From Acidovorax sp. NO-1 (lineage in GTDB: Bacteria > Pseudomonadota > Gammaproteobacteria > Burkholderiales > Burkholderiaceae_C), in assembly GCF_000238595.1 (NCBI RefSeq), contig NZ_AGTS01000074.1:1-59655 (forward strand): a stretch of DNA of 59,655 bases, given 5' to 3'. The position numbers and the translations under genes are program-made. Below, piece after piece: positions 24,925 to 34,692 of the stretch. The notes below the pieces were generated by a model. It searched no databases, was not told where the DNA came from, and saw only the letters and a program-made list of their open reading frames with translations. Numbering within the stretch: position 1 is the stretch's first letter; every line of letters begins with the position of its first letter.

Positions 24925-26502
24925 TCAGGCGGAACGGTCTTCGCCGGCCGGCAGGGGCGTGTACTCACCCGCCACGAGCTTGCGGCGCAGCACCTTGCCG
25001 ACGGGGGATTTGGGAATTTCGGCGACGAACACGTATTCGCGCGGCCGCTTGAAGTTAGGCAGGTCGGAGCTGCGGCAATGAGCGTCCAGCGCATGCGCAT
25101 CCAGCGGCGCCCCGCCATCGCGGGTGGTGACGAACGCCACGACCCGCTGCCCCCAGCGCTCGTCCGACAGCCCGGCCACGGCCACTTCGCCGACGCCGGG
25201 GCACAGCGAGATCACCGACTCGATGTCGACCGGTGAGATGTTCTCGCCGCCGCTGATGATCATGTCGTCCACCCGGCCGGTGACGAACAGGTCGCCGTCC
25301 TCGTCGAGGTAGCCGGTGTCGCCGGTGAAGTACCAGCCGCTGCGCAGCGACTTGGCGTTGGCGTCCTCGCGTTTCCAGTAGCCCTCGAAGGCTTCGTCGC
25401 CGCGCAGGTCGGCAATGATCTGGCCCTCCACCCCGGGACCGACGCGGGCGTCGACGTCGCCAGCGTCCAGGCGCACCACGCGCAGCCGGGTGTTGATGCC
25501 GGCCCGGCCGGCGCTGCCGGGCTTGTCCAGCGCCTGCTGGTCGATCGAGAAGGTGTAGACCTCCGAGGAGCCGTAGTGGTTGACGAAGAGCTCGGGCTCG
25601 AAGGCCGCCTGCAGGCGCTTGAGCAGCGCGTCGTGCATGGGGGCGCCGGCAAAGCCCAGCTTCTTCACCGAGGCGATGTCGGGGCCGGGGCCGCTGCCGC
25701 GCCCGGAGCGCTCACGCTGCGTCAGCACGTCGTGGTAGAGCGTGGGCACCAGGTACAGGCAGGTCAGGCGCTCGGCCTCGATCAGGTCCAGCGCCCCCTG
25801 CGTGTCGAAGCGGGGCATGCACACGAACACGCCGTCGATCAGGGCCATGGCGAGCAGGGAGCGCACGCCCATCGTGTGGTACAGGGGCATCACGCCCAGC
25901 GTGCGTTCGCCGCGGCGGTAGAGGTTCTGCGCCACGTGCGCCAGCGCCGCGGCGCGCTCCTGGCGATGCCGGCGGGGCACGCCCTTGGGCTTGCCGGTGG
26001 TGCCAGATGTGTAGAGCATCAGCGACAGGTCCTCGGCATCGACCGCGGCCTGCAGGGGCGACGCCGGGCCGGCCAGCAGGGCCTCCCAATCGCAGGTGGA
26101 ATCCTTGCTTTCGAGCGGGCCGACGCCGATGCGCGGCAGCGCGCGCGCGCCGCCGCTGGCACCGGTGGCCTCCTCGCTGGAGGCGTCGAAGAACACCGCC
26201 TTGGCCTCGGCGTCCGCCAGGCAGTAGTCGATCTCGTCGGACTTGGCGCGCCAGTTCAGCGGCACGATCACCACGCCCAGGAACTGGCAGGCCCAGTGCA
26301 GCGTGGCCGCCTGGTGGCGGTTCTGCAGCAGCGACAGCAGCCGGTCGCCCCGGCCCAGTCCCAGGCGCTGCAGACCCGTCACGGTGCGGCCGATCTGCTC
26401 ATGCCACTGCGCATAGGTGAGACGCACGCCGCTGTCCACTAGGGCAAGCGCGTGCGGGCTGCGTTCGACGCTTTGTAGGAAGGTCGTACCGAGGTCGAGC
26501 AT
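24925..26502 (-). CDS. AMP-dependent acyl/aryl-CoA synthetase
   Basis: This 525-residue ANL-family ligase has LMLYTSGTTGKPKGVPRRH (P-loop, about 165-183), the NHYGSSEVYTF motif (about 297-307), YFTGDTGYLDEDGDLFVTGR (about 390-410), GGENISPVDIES and the C-terminal KSPVGKVLRRKL with the catalytic Lys. It activates a carboxylic acid to its CoA thioester. Between molybdenum hydroxylase and UbiD genes it most likely acts on an aromatic acid such as a benzoate derivative. It differs from the benzoate-CoA ligase at 51291, so the two are not simple duplicates. Confidence 0.9.
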   Translation of the reverse strand: MLDLGTTFLQSVERSPHALALVDSGVRLTYAQWHEQIGRTVTGLQRLGLGRGDRLLSLLQNRHQAATLHWACQFLGVVIVPLNWRAKSDEIDYCLADAEAKAVFFDASSEEATGASGGARALPRIGVGPLESKDSTCDWEALLAGPASPLQAAVDAEDLSLMLYTSGTTGKPKGVPRRHRQERAAALAHVAQNLYRRGERTLGVMPLYHTMGVRSLLAMALIDGVFVCMPRFDTQGALDLIEAERLTCLYLVPTLYHDVLTQRERSGRGSGPGPDIASVKKLGFAGAPMHDALLKRLQAAFEPELFVNHYGSSEVYTFSIDQQALDKPGSAGRAGINTRLRVVRLDAGDVDARVGPGVEGQIIADLRGDEAFEGYWKREDANAKSLRSGWYFTGDTGYLDEDGDLFVTGRVDDMIISGGENISPVDIESVISLCPGVGEVAVAGLSDERWGQRVVAFVTTRDGGAPLDAHALDAHCRSSDLPNFKRPREYVFVAEIPKSPVGKVLRRKLVAGEYTPLPAGEDRSA

Positions 26503-26505
26503 GGA

Positions 26506-27027
26506 TCAGTCTCCGGGGTGGGGGGTGGTCGCGGCCTGGCGGCGCAGCGACGCGGTTTCGAGCACCGCCGCCACGATGGGCGTGTAGCCGGTGCAGCGGC
26601 AAAGATGGCCCGATAGCATGTCGCGCACCTGGGCTTCGCTGGGATCCGGGACGCGGCGCAGGTAGTCGTCGCAGCTCATGAGGATGCCGGCGGTGCAGAA
26701 GCCGCACTGCAGGGCGTGGTGGCGCTTGAAGGCCTGCTGCAGGTCGGACATCGGTCCGTCCGCATCGCACAGGCCTTCGACGGTGTCGACGCGGCGGCCG
26801 TCGACCTGCAGCGCCAGCGTCAGGCAGGAGCGGCCGGCCACGCCGTCGATCTGCACGGTGCAGGCACCGCACACGCCGTGCTCGCAGCCCACGTGTGTGC
26901 CGGTCGCGCCCAGCCCTTCGCGCAGGAAGTCGGACAGCAGCATGCGCGGCTCGCAGGCTGCGCTGCGGGCGGCGCCGTTGAGCGTCAGGCGCACGGTGTG
27001 CTGTTGGTCGCGGCTGCACTGTTTCAT
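26506..27027 (-). CDS. Molybdenum hydroxylase small subunit, two [2Fe-2S] clusters
   Basis: This 173-residue protein is the iron-sulfur subunit of a xanthine-oxidase-family enzyme. The plant-type cluster uses the Cys residues in GCEHGVCGACTV (about 52-63) and the following SCLTLA. The second uses ALQCGFCTAG (about 108-117) and HLCRCTGY (about 144-151). It passes electrons from the Mo centre to the FAD subunit. The start at 27027 overlaps the medium-subunit gene by four bases; longer readings are not supported. Confidence 0.93.
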   Translation of the reverse strand: MKQCSRDQQHTVRLTLNGAARSAACEPRMLLSDFLREGLGATGTHVGCEHGVCGACTVQIDGVAGRSCLTLALQVDGRRVDTVEGLCDADGPMSDLQQAFKRHHALQCGFCTAGILMSCDDYLRRVPDPSEAQVRDMLSGHLCRCTGYTPIVAAVLETASLRRQAATTPHPGD

Positions 27028-27854
27028 CGGGAGGTCTCCGTGACTTGGGCGATCACCTGCGCGCCGAGCTGGCGCACGAGGTGGCGGCGGAAGGTGGCGC
27101 TGGCATGCGCGTCGTCCTGGGCTTCGAGCTCCCAGGCGAAATCGTTGAGGGCGCTGTCCAGGTCGGCGCCGCGCAGGCCGGCCGGCCACTGCGCCAGGCG
27201 CGGCCGGTCCGACACCCCGCCGATGGCGAGGCAAAGGCCGCGCGCGTCGCGCACGGCGGCCGCCGAAACGATGGCGAAGTCGCCATGGCGGGCCGAAAAC
27301 TCCGTGAAGGCGCTGCGCTGGCCCGCCTGGGCCAGCGGGAAGCGCACCTGCTCGACCAGTTCGTCGGGCGCGCGCGCCGTCATCAGCATGCCCTGGAAGA
27401 ATTCGCTCGCGGGCAGGGTGCGGCGCTTCCTGGCGTTGCGCAGCACCACCTCGCCGCCCAGCGCCAGCAGCACCAGCGGAATCTCGGCGCTGGGGTCGGC
27501 ATGGGCCACCGAGCCGCACACGGTGCCGCGGTTGCGCACCTGGAAATGCGAGATGAAGGGGAAGGCCTGCGCCAGCAGCGGCACTTCCCGCGCCAGGGCC
27601 GAGCGCCATTCCACGCTCGCTTGCGTGGCCGCCGCGCCCACGGCCAGCATGCCGCCTTCGCTGCGCACGAAGTCCAGATCGTCAGTGCGCGAGATGTCGA
27701 TCAGCACGCTGGGCTGCGCCAGCCGCATGTTGAGCACGGCCATCAGCGATTGGCCGCCGGCCAGGATCCGCGCCTCGGGGCCGAGCGCCTTGAGCTGCTG
27801 CACCGCCTCGTCGGCGGTTTCCGCGCGCACGTAGTCGAAGGCCGCCGGCTTCAT
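27024..27854 (-). CDS. Molybdenum hydroxylase medium subunit, FAD-binding
   Basis: This 276-residue protein has the CO-dehydrogenase flavoprotein motifs ARILAGGQSLMAVLNMRLA (about 27-45) and RNRGTVCGSVAHADPSAEIP (about 107-126), which bind FAD. It lacks the extra [4Fe-4S] insertion of 4-hydroxybenzoyl-CoA reductase medium subunits, judging from its short length. That favours an oxidative hydroxylase over a reductase. It overlaps its neighbours on both sides by four bases. Confidence 0.92.
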   Translation of the reverse strand: MKPAAFDYVRAETADEAVQQLKALGPEARILAGGQSLMAVLNMRLAQPSVLIDISRTDDLDFVRSEGGMLAVGAAATQASVEWRSALAREVPLLAQAFPFISHFQVRNRGTVCGSVAHADPSAEIPLVLLALGGEVVLRNARKRRTLPASEFFQGMLMTARAPDELVEQVRFPLAQAGQRSAFTEFSARHGDFAIVSAAAVRDARGLCLAIGGVSDRPRLAQWPAGLRGADLDSALNDFAWELEAQDDAHASATFRRHLVRQLGAQVIAQVTETSR

Positions 27855-30814
27855 CGTGCCACTCCCAGGCGGGCCAGCAAGCGCTCCCACCATGAGCCCG
27901 AAGGCGTGGCGCCCTTGCCGCCCGCCTGCCGGCCGAGTTGTTCGAACAGTTGCCGCAGCACGATCTTGGCCGCGCCCTCCAGCATGCGGCCGCCCACGGC
28001 CGCCACCTTGCCCGAGACCTCGGCCTCGTAGTCGTAGCGCAGCAGCGTGCCGCCATCCCTGGGCTCGAGCGTGACCAGGCCGCTGCCCTTGGCCGCGCCC
28101 ATGCTGGACAGGCCGGAGCCGGCCAGCCGCAGGCGGCGCGGCGGCTCCAGGTCGCTCAGCGCGATCTCGGCGGCATAGCGCGCCTTGATCATGCCCACGC
28201 CCACCGTCACGTCCGCGCGGTAACGATTGGGGCCGGTCTGATGCAGTGCATGGCAGCCGGGGATGACCTTGGCCAGGGCCGCCGGGTCCAGCAGCACGGC
28301 GAACACCGACTCGGGTTCGGCCGGCAGCAGGATCTCGCCTTGCGCCGCCAGGGCCTTGCCGGCCTTGCCGCCCGCGGGCCGGGCCGGCGCCGCGCCCCGG
28401 GAGGGCGGCGGATCGTCCATGCCCAGCAGGTCCATCACGCGCGAGGGCGTCAGCGGCAGCGTGACGTTGGCCACGCCGAGCGCGTCGGCCACCGCGTTGG
28501 CGATGCAGGGCGGCGTGCTCATGTTGTTGCCCTCGCCCAGTCCCTTGGCGCCCAGCGGCGTGAAGGGGCTGGGAGTTTCCAAGTGCACGATGATCGGGTC
28601 GGGCACCTCGCAGGTGGTGGGAACCAGGTAGTCGGCGAAGGTGCCGGACTGGAAGCTGCCGTCGCTGCCATAGCGGAACTCCTCCATCAGCGCCGCGCCC
28701 AGTCCCTGGGCGAAGGCGCCGCGGATCTGGCCGTCGGCCAGGGCCGGGTTCAGCAGGGTGCCGGCGTCGTGCGTGGTCACGTAGCGGTCAATGCGCACCC
28801 GGCCGGTGGCGCGATCCACCTCGACGGCGCAGATGTCGAAGGCGAAGCCGTAGGCCGCCGAGGTGTTGACGCGGTCGTCCTCGTCCGGGGCGGTCAGCTG
28901 CGGCGGTGACCAGAAAGCCGTTTCGCGCAAGCCCAGGGGCTCGCCCTCGGGCAGCAGGCCGGGCGCCCAGTGCGGGCTGGCAGCCAGCCGGCCAAAGGGC
29001 TGGCCGCGTTCGGGCGCGTCCTTGGGATAGATCTTGCCGCCGGCAAAAACCACCTGGTCGGGCTCGCATCCGAACTGCGCGGCGGCGATACGCGCCAGCT
29101 TGTCGCGCAGGCGCTGGCAAGCAATGTGCAGCGTGCCGGCCACGGCACCGGCGAAGCGGCTGGAGTAGTTGCCGGCCGCGACCGACCAGGCGTCCTTGGC
29201 GGTGTCGAACTCCACGTTCACAGCCACGTCGTCCGGATCGACGCCGAACACGTCGGCCGCCAGCTGGGCGCACACGGTGCGGTGGCCCTGGCCGGCCGGC
29301 GCGGAAGCGATGACCACCGTCACGCCGCCCAGCGGGTCGATGCTGACGGTGGCGGCAGCGATGGCGCCGTTCTTCGGCCCGGCCTTGGCGCGCTGCTCGC
29401 GGGGCAGCACCGTCGTGATGTAGCCCATGTTGGAGACGGAGGGCTCCACGATGGCAGCGAAGCCGATGCCGTATAGCCGGCCCTCGGCGCGGGCGGCCGC
29501 CTGGCGCTGGCGCAGCTCGGCCAGGCCGCCCTCGTGCAGCGCCAGTTCCAAGGCTCGCTGGTAGTCGCCGGAGTCGATCAGCGCCCCGGCAGCCGCGCGG
29601 TAGGGGAACGCGTCGCGGGGGATGAAGTTGCGCCGGTAGACGTCCAGCGGGTCGATGTTCAGTTCAACTGCGATGCGCTGCACCAAGCGTTCCAGCGCGA
29701 AGTACACCTGCGGCCCGCCGAAGCCGCGCACCAGGCCGGAGGGCGTCTTGCTGGTCAGCACCACCCGGTTGCGCACGCTGAGGTTGGCGATGGCATAGGC
29801 GCCAGTCAGGCAGCCGTGCATGCGGTAGAAGGTGGCGGGCTCGGGCGCGCGCAGGTAGCCGCCGCAGTCGTCGAACTGGTCCAGCGACAGGGCGGTGATG
29901 CGGCCGTCGGCTTCGACCGCCGCAGCCGCGTGGCACAGGCGGCCGGTGGCCGAGGTGGCGGCGGTCAGGTGCTCGAGCCGGTCTTCCACCCACTTGACCG
30001 GGGCGCCGGCCTTGCGCGCCGCCAGGCACATCAGCACGGCCGGATTGAGCACGGCCTGCTTCACCCCGAAGCTGCCGCCGGAATCCGGGAAGGTGCGGTG
30101 GCGCAGCTTGTTGCCTGGAACCTTCAGTGCCATCGCCATCACGGTGTGCAGCGAGAACGGCCCCATGAAGTTGGACTGCACGTCGTAGCCATCATCCTCG
30201 CAGAGGAACTCCGCCACCACCACCGCGCATTCGATCGGCGTGCAGGAGTTGCGCGGGTATTCGACCGTGAGCGCAACCCGGTGCGGAGCGCTGGCGAAGG
30301 CCTGTTCGGGGTCGCCATAGCGGAAGCTCCGGTCGCTCACCACATTGCTGCCCACCTTCTCGTGCAGCACCGGAGCGCCTTCTGCGATCGCGGCGCGTAT
30401 GTCCGTGATCGGCGGCAGGGATTCGTAGTCGACCTCCAGCAGCTCCAGCGCATCCTCCGCGATGTAGCGGCTCTGGGCGACCACCACGGCGACCGGCTCG
30501 CCCACGTAGCGCACCTTATCCACGGCCAGGGCCCATAGTTCCATCGGCGCCTTCACGCCAACGATGAAGGGCTTGGACCAGCGTTGCACGTCCGCGGCGG
30601 TCAGGATGGCGCGCACGCCGGGCAGGGCCATGGCCTTGTCGGAGCGAACGGCCAGCAGCCGGGCGTGAGCATGGGGCGAGCGCAGCACCGCAGCGTGCAG
30701 CGTGCCGGCACGCACGGGCGCATCGTCACCGTAACGGCCCCGGCCGGTGAGCAGCGGGCGGTCTTCGACACGCTGCGCGCGGCGGCCCAGGTGGGGAGTG
30801 GGTGTTTCAAGCAT
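27851..30814 (-). CDS. Molybdenum hydroxylase large subunit with C-terminal CoxG-like domain
   Basis: This 987-residue protein has the Mo-binding large-subunit body at about 1-800. It includes GGSFGVK (246-252), VRGFGGPQ (362-369), QGHRT (509-513) and the catalytic Glu E761 in AKGLGEGNN. VRGFGGPQ instead of the AYxCSFR loop argues against CO dehydrogenase. Residues 826-965 form a second domain, GEILLPAEPESVFAVLLDP through the GGRMLEGAAKI segment, typical of CoxG/SRPBCC proteins, which are usually separate. The two are joined by an Ala/Gly/Pro linker (803-825). The complex would hydroxylate an aromatic or heteroaromatic ring with water-derived oxygen; the substrate is unknown. Confidence 0.9.
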   Translation of the reverse strand: MLETPTPHLGRRAQRVEDRPLLTGRGRYGDDAPVRAGTLHAAVLRSPHAHARLLAVRSDKAMALPGVRAILTAADVQRWSKPFIVGVKAPMELWALAVDKVRYVGEPVAVVVAQSRYIAEDALELLEVDYESLPPITDIRAAIAEGAPVLHEKVGSNVVSDRSFRYGDPEQAFASAPHRVALTVEYPRNSCTPIECAVVVAEFLCEDDGYDVQSNFMGPFSLHTVMAMALKVPGNKLRHRTFPDSGGSFGVKQAVLNPAVLMCLAARKAGAPVKWVEDRLEHLTAATSATGRLCHAAAAVEADGRITALSLDQFDDCGGYLRAPEPATFYRMHGCLTGAYAIANLSVRNRVVLTSKTPSGLVRGFGGPQVYFALERLVQRIAVELNIDPLDVYRRNFIPRDAFPYRAAAGALIDSGDYQRALELALHEGGLAELRQRQAAARAEGRLYGIGFAAIVEPSVSNMGYITTVLPREQRAKAGPKNGAIAAATVSIDPLGGVTVVIASAPAGQGHRTVCAQLAADVFGVDPDDVAVNVEFDTAKDAWSVAAGNYSSRFAGAVAGTLHIACQRLRDKLARIAAAQFGCEPDQVVFAGGKIYPKDAPERGQPFGRLAASPHWAPGLLPEGEPLGLRETAFWSPPQLTAPDEDDRVNTSAAYGFAFDICAVEVDRATGRVRIDRYVTTHDAGTLLNPALADGQIRGAFAQGLGAALMEEFRYGSDGSFQSGTFADYLVPTTCEVPDPIIVHLETPSPFTPLGAKGLGEGNNMSTPPCIANAVADALGVANVTLPLTPSRVMDLLGMDDPPPSRGAAPARPAGGKAGKALAAQGEILLPAEPESVFAVLLDPAALAKVIPGCHALHQTGPNRYRADVTVGVGMIKARYAAEIALSDLEPPRRLRLAGSGLSSMGAAKGSGLVTLEPRDGGTLLRYDYEAEVSGKVAAVGGRMLEGAAKIVLRQLFEQLGRQAGGKGATPSGSWWERLLARLGVAR

Positions 30815-30836
30815 GTGTGGAGCCGGGCACGGCCTC

Positions 30837-31811
30837 TCAGTCCACAGTGATGTTGCGGTCGCTCACGACCTTCTTCCACAGGGCCATCTGGCCATCGATA
30901 AAGCCGCGGAACTGCGCCGGCGTTCCGCCGTCGGGCACGACACCCTGTGCGGCGAAAGCTTTCTTCACCTCGTCCTCGAGCAGCATCCGGTTGAGGTCGC
31001 TGTTGAGCTTATCGACGACGGACGGCGGGGTGCCGGACGGCACCACGAAGCCATGCCAGGACGAGACCTCGTAGCCGGGGATTCCGGCTTCTGCGGCCGT
31101 TGGCACGTCGGGCAGCAGGGGCGACCGCTTCGGTGCTGCGATGGCGAGCGGGCGCACGCGCCCCGATTGCATGAAGGGCATGGCGTGAGGCAGCAGATCC
31201 AGGGCCACATCGAATTGGCCACCGGCCAGGTCGGTCAGCATGGGGGTGCTCCCCTTGTAGGGAATCTGGCGCATCTGTGTGGCGGTGGCGGTTTCGAACA
31301 GCGCCATCGCCAGGTGGTTCGATGAACCAGCCCCAGAGGAGCCATAGGTCAAGGCATTCGGCTTACTGCGGGCCGCAGCAAGGAGTTCAGCTGCGGACCG
31401 GTACGGACCCTGCGCATGGGTCACCAGCAGCATGGGCGAGCGCCCCGCGAGCAGGACCGGCGCGAAGGCCTTCTGCGTGTCGTAAGCGATGTTCTTGTAC
31501 AGCCAGGGGTTGGCGGCGTAGGGGAACTGCACGACCAGGATAGTGTGGCCATCGGCCGCCGCGCCGGCCACTTCCTTGGTGCCGATCATGGTGCCGGCAC
31601 CTGGCTTGTTATCGACGATCACCGGTTTCTTCCAGTAGTCACCCAGGTGCTTGGCCGCGAGCCGGCCGAGCGTGTCGTTGAAACCGCCGGCCGGATAAGG
31701 CACCACGATGCGCACTGGTTTGGTGGGGTACTCCAGCGCCTGGGCGGCATCGGTGCCGAAGGCGGCGAGCACCGCGAGCATTTGCAGAGCCTTGCGACGG
31801 GTTGCGACCAT
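30837..31811 (-). CDS. Bug/TctC-family tripartite tricarboxylate-type solute-binding protein
   Basis: This 324-residue exported protein has a Tat/Sec-like N-terminus (VATRRKALQMLAVLAAFG). The TctC fold follows: YPTKPVRIVVPYPAGGFND (about 29-47), NKPGAGTMIGTKEVA, LTYGSSGAGSSNHLA and PYKGSTPMLTDLAGGQFDV. Such periplasmic proteins bind carboxylates, often aromatic acids, in Burkholderiales. No TctA/TctB membrane genes lie near, so it would use a transporter encoded elsewhere or serve in sensing. It heads the operon, 22 bases before the Mo hydroxylase large subunit gene, and is divergent from LysR. Confidence 0.92.
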   Translation of the reverse strand: MVATRRKALQMLAVLAAFGTDAAQALEYPTKPVRIVVPYPAGGFNDTLGRLAAKHLGDYWKKPVIVDNKPGAGTMIGTKEVAGAAADGHTILVVQFPYAANPWLYKNIAYDTQKAFAPVLLAGRSPMLLVTHAQGPYRSAAELLAAARSKPNALTYGSSGAGSSNHLAMALFETATATQMRQIPYKGSTPMLTDLAGGQFDVALDLLPHAMPFMQSGRVRPLAIAAPKRSPLLPDVPTAAEAGIPGYEVSSWHGFVVPSGTPPSVVDKLNSDLNRMLLEDEVKKAFAAQGVVPDGGTPAQFRGFIDGQMALWKKVVSDRNITVD

Positions 31812-31923
31812 GGAAGTTGTCTCCGTTTGTTGAGTGTTCTCAGAGCGCCTGGGGGGGCAGGACTGCTTATTTGCATCGATTCTAGGAGTCGGTTGGCATC
31901 AGATCAATTAACCTTTTATGATG

Positions 31924-31941
31924 AATAAAATCAGATTTATT
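31924..31941. promoter_or_regulatory. Dyad AATAAA-N6-TTTATT, candidate LysR operator
   Basis: This AT-rich inverted repeat lies 17 bases before the LysR start, in the 146-bp region shared with the divergent operon. Position and symmetry fit LysR-type binding; the motif is short and could be part of an AT-rich promoter. Confidence 0.4.
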
Positions 31942-31957
31942 GATACCTTGGACGACC

Positions 31958-32879
31958 ATGGAATTCCGGCAGATCCAGTACTTCATCACCCTCTACGAGG
32001 ACGGTTCAGTGACCCGCGCGGCACGCCGCCTGCACATCGTCCAGTCGGCACTCAGCATGCAGATGGCCAAGCTCGAGGCGGAGGTGGGACAGCGTCTCTT
32101 CATGCGCACGCCGCAAGGCATGCAGCCCACCCCCGAAGGCCGCCGCCTTTACCGCCTCTTCCTGCCGGTCGTCACGGGTTACCAGCGAGCGCGCGAACAG
32201 GTAATTGAAGCCACGGGCGAACTGAACGGGGAGGTGCGCTTCGGGATGATCGCGACCATCGCGCAGGGCGTCCTGGTCGATGCGATCCTGGAATTCTCCC
32301 CGGCCCATCCGAAGGTCGAACTGTCGATGACGGATGGCTTCAGCGGCGACCTCATCGATGCGGTGGCGCTCGGCCAACTCGATGCCGCTGTGATCAACAA
32401 GCCACGGCGGGCATTGACGCTCAAGAGCGAAACCATCGCCGACGAGGATCTGCTTCTGGTCATGGGGCCGGCCCACGCAGACGTGCCTGCTTCCTTGCGT
32501 TTCAGCGGCATGTCGGCCTTGAAGCTGGTGTTTCCCACACGCCGACACGGTCTGCGCGGGATCATCGAGAACTTTGCCGAAGCGGAGGATGTCCACCTGA
32601 GCCCCAGCCTCGAGATCGATTCCATCAGCGCCATCCTAAAGCTGGTGCGCGAGAGCGATTTCTGCACGCTCCTGCCCCATGTCGCCGTGCGTGGCCTGCT
32701 CGAACGAGCGGAAGTGAAGGTGCATCGCTTCGTCTCCCCTCGATTGAGGCGCACGATCGTAGCCGTGACCGACCCGAGCAGGCCGCTCAATCCTGCCGCC
32801 GCCGCATTCCTCTCCGCCCTGCGCCGCCATCTGGCGGGCCTGGGGTCTGTGCCGCCTCACGGCGATGACGGACGGCCGT

Positions 32880-32881
<2 letters not shown>
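31958..32881 (+). CDS. LysR-family transcriptional regulator
   Basis: This 307-residue regulator has the LysR winged HTH at residues 1-60 (MEFRQIQYFITLYEDGSVTR, ALSMQMAKLEAEVGQRLF) and a periplasmic-binding-like effector domain after residue 90. It is divergent from the solute-binding protein/Mo hydroxylase operon and is likely its activator, responding to the substrate or an intermediate. The ATG at 31958 is at the expected family start. Its 3' end meets a decayed livF on the opposite strand. Confidence 0.93.
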
Positions 32882-33550
<669 letters not shown>

Positions 33551-33563
<13 letters not shown>

Positions 33564-33646
33564 CCGTGCGCCTCGCCGAAATAGACGGCCTGGACCGCGG
33601 CATTGGCCCGCACGGCGGCCGGCGCGCCCTCGGCCAGCTTCTGGCC
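33551..33646 (-). pseudogene. livG: C-terminal remnant of livG-like ABC ATPase
   Basis: The tail reads GQKLAEGAPAAVRANAAVQA followed by VYFGEAH, which is the usual end of LivG proteins. Everything upstream has been replaced by sequence from a DctM gene on the other strand. The stop overlaps the livF start, as in intact liv operons. Start boundary approximate. Confidence 0.65.
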
Positions 33647-33647
33647 C

Positions 33648-34320
33648 TGGTTCCTACAACGGCGTGGCCGACTACATATTCGCCACCATCCCGCCTTTTG
33701 TTCTGATAGGGCTGTTGGTCTCAATATCCAATGTCGGCAAGGATACGTTTGTGTAGCCGAGACCCCGCTGCGGCGACTGCGCGGTGGCCTGGGCGTGGCC
33801 ACCGTGGCGGCCAACACAGTGTTTGCGGCGGGTTACCTGTGTGTCCATTGCTTCGGCGGCCGTGTTCACCCGCGTAGCTGAGCCCGAGATGGTGAGTCAT
33901 GGCCACCGCGCCAGCTTTGCCGCCGGCACTGTGGCAAGCAGCTCGGTGCTGGGCATGATGATCAACCAGCCTGCTGCTCAGCATCTACGGGGTGCCGGCC
34001 GAGCAGTCTATCGGCACCCTGTTCATAGCCGACATCATCCCTGGCTTCTTCCTGGCGGCAGCCTTAGCTGTGATCATCATCCCTATGGCCCGGTTCACGC
34101 CTGGCCTGGTGTTCGACCTCAAGCGCCATGCCCAGCATGCCGCCGAGCGCAGCACCGCGCGCCTGCTCACCACCGCCGAGATGCTGGCTAAGCTGGTGCC
34201 CATTGCCGCGCTCGTGGCACTCGTGCTGGGGGTCTGTATTCGGGCCTCTTCACACCCACTGAGGCCGGTGGCGTGGGCGCTTTCCGCGCCTTCGTCATAG
34301 CCATCCTGCAGCGCAGGTTG
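33648..34320 (+). pseudogene. dctM: Frameshifted TRAP large permease (dctM-like) remnant
   Basis: DctM-type sequence continues through at least three frames: YNGVADYIFATIPPFVLIGL to a stop near 33754, then RRLRGGLGVATVAANTVFAA, then SIASAAVFTRVAEPEM and SFAAGTVASSSVLGMMI. A further shift leads to SLLLSIYGVPAEQSIGTLF and IPGFFLAAALAVIIIPMARF, and the last piece reads [21 protein letters not shown]. Both ends are missing. It is not a copy of the intact dctM at 15887-17152, judging by sequence. At 34320 it joins IS21 IstB sequence. Confidence 0.78.
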
Positions 34321-34611
34321 GGCGGCGCCATGCTGTTCCACCTGCTCTCCAAGCTGTATGAGCGAACGAGCGTGGTGATCACCACCAACCTCACCTTCTC
34401 GGAGTGGAGCAACGTCTTTGGCGACGCCAAGATGACCACCGCCTTGCTTGACCGACTCACGCACCATTGCCACATCGTGGAGACGGGCAATGAGAGCTGG
34501 CGATTCAAGCATTCCAGTGCCGCTGGCACGGCACCACCAAAGCAACGCAGCAAAGCTCAGAAAGGAGATCGAAAAACAGAAGACCCGATAGACTTATCCA
34601 CAAGCGAGTAG
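34321..34611 (+). pseudogene. istB: C-terminal fragment of IS21-family helper ATPase IstB
   Basis: From 34321 the sequence reads as the end of Ist[57 protein letters not shown] stop comes about 27 residues later. The Walker A/B part and IstA are absent. The fragment is fused in frame to the tail of a DctM remnant, giving a chimeric reading frame without likely function. Confidence 0.82.
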
Positions 34612-34692
34612 CCAAGGAATCCATCAACCCAGTGGCTCAATATTCAACGTGATCGCTGGCTCAGTTGTGCTGATGAATCAACAGTTCGGACT

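Noticed and set aside
26506..30814. 4-hydroxybenzoyl-CoA reductase or CO dehydrogenase
   Set aside because: The medium subunit is too short for the extra [4Fe-4S] domain of the reductase, and the large subunit has VRGFGGPQ in place of the AYxCSFR loop of CO dehydrogenase.
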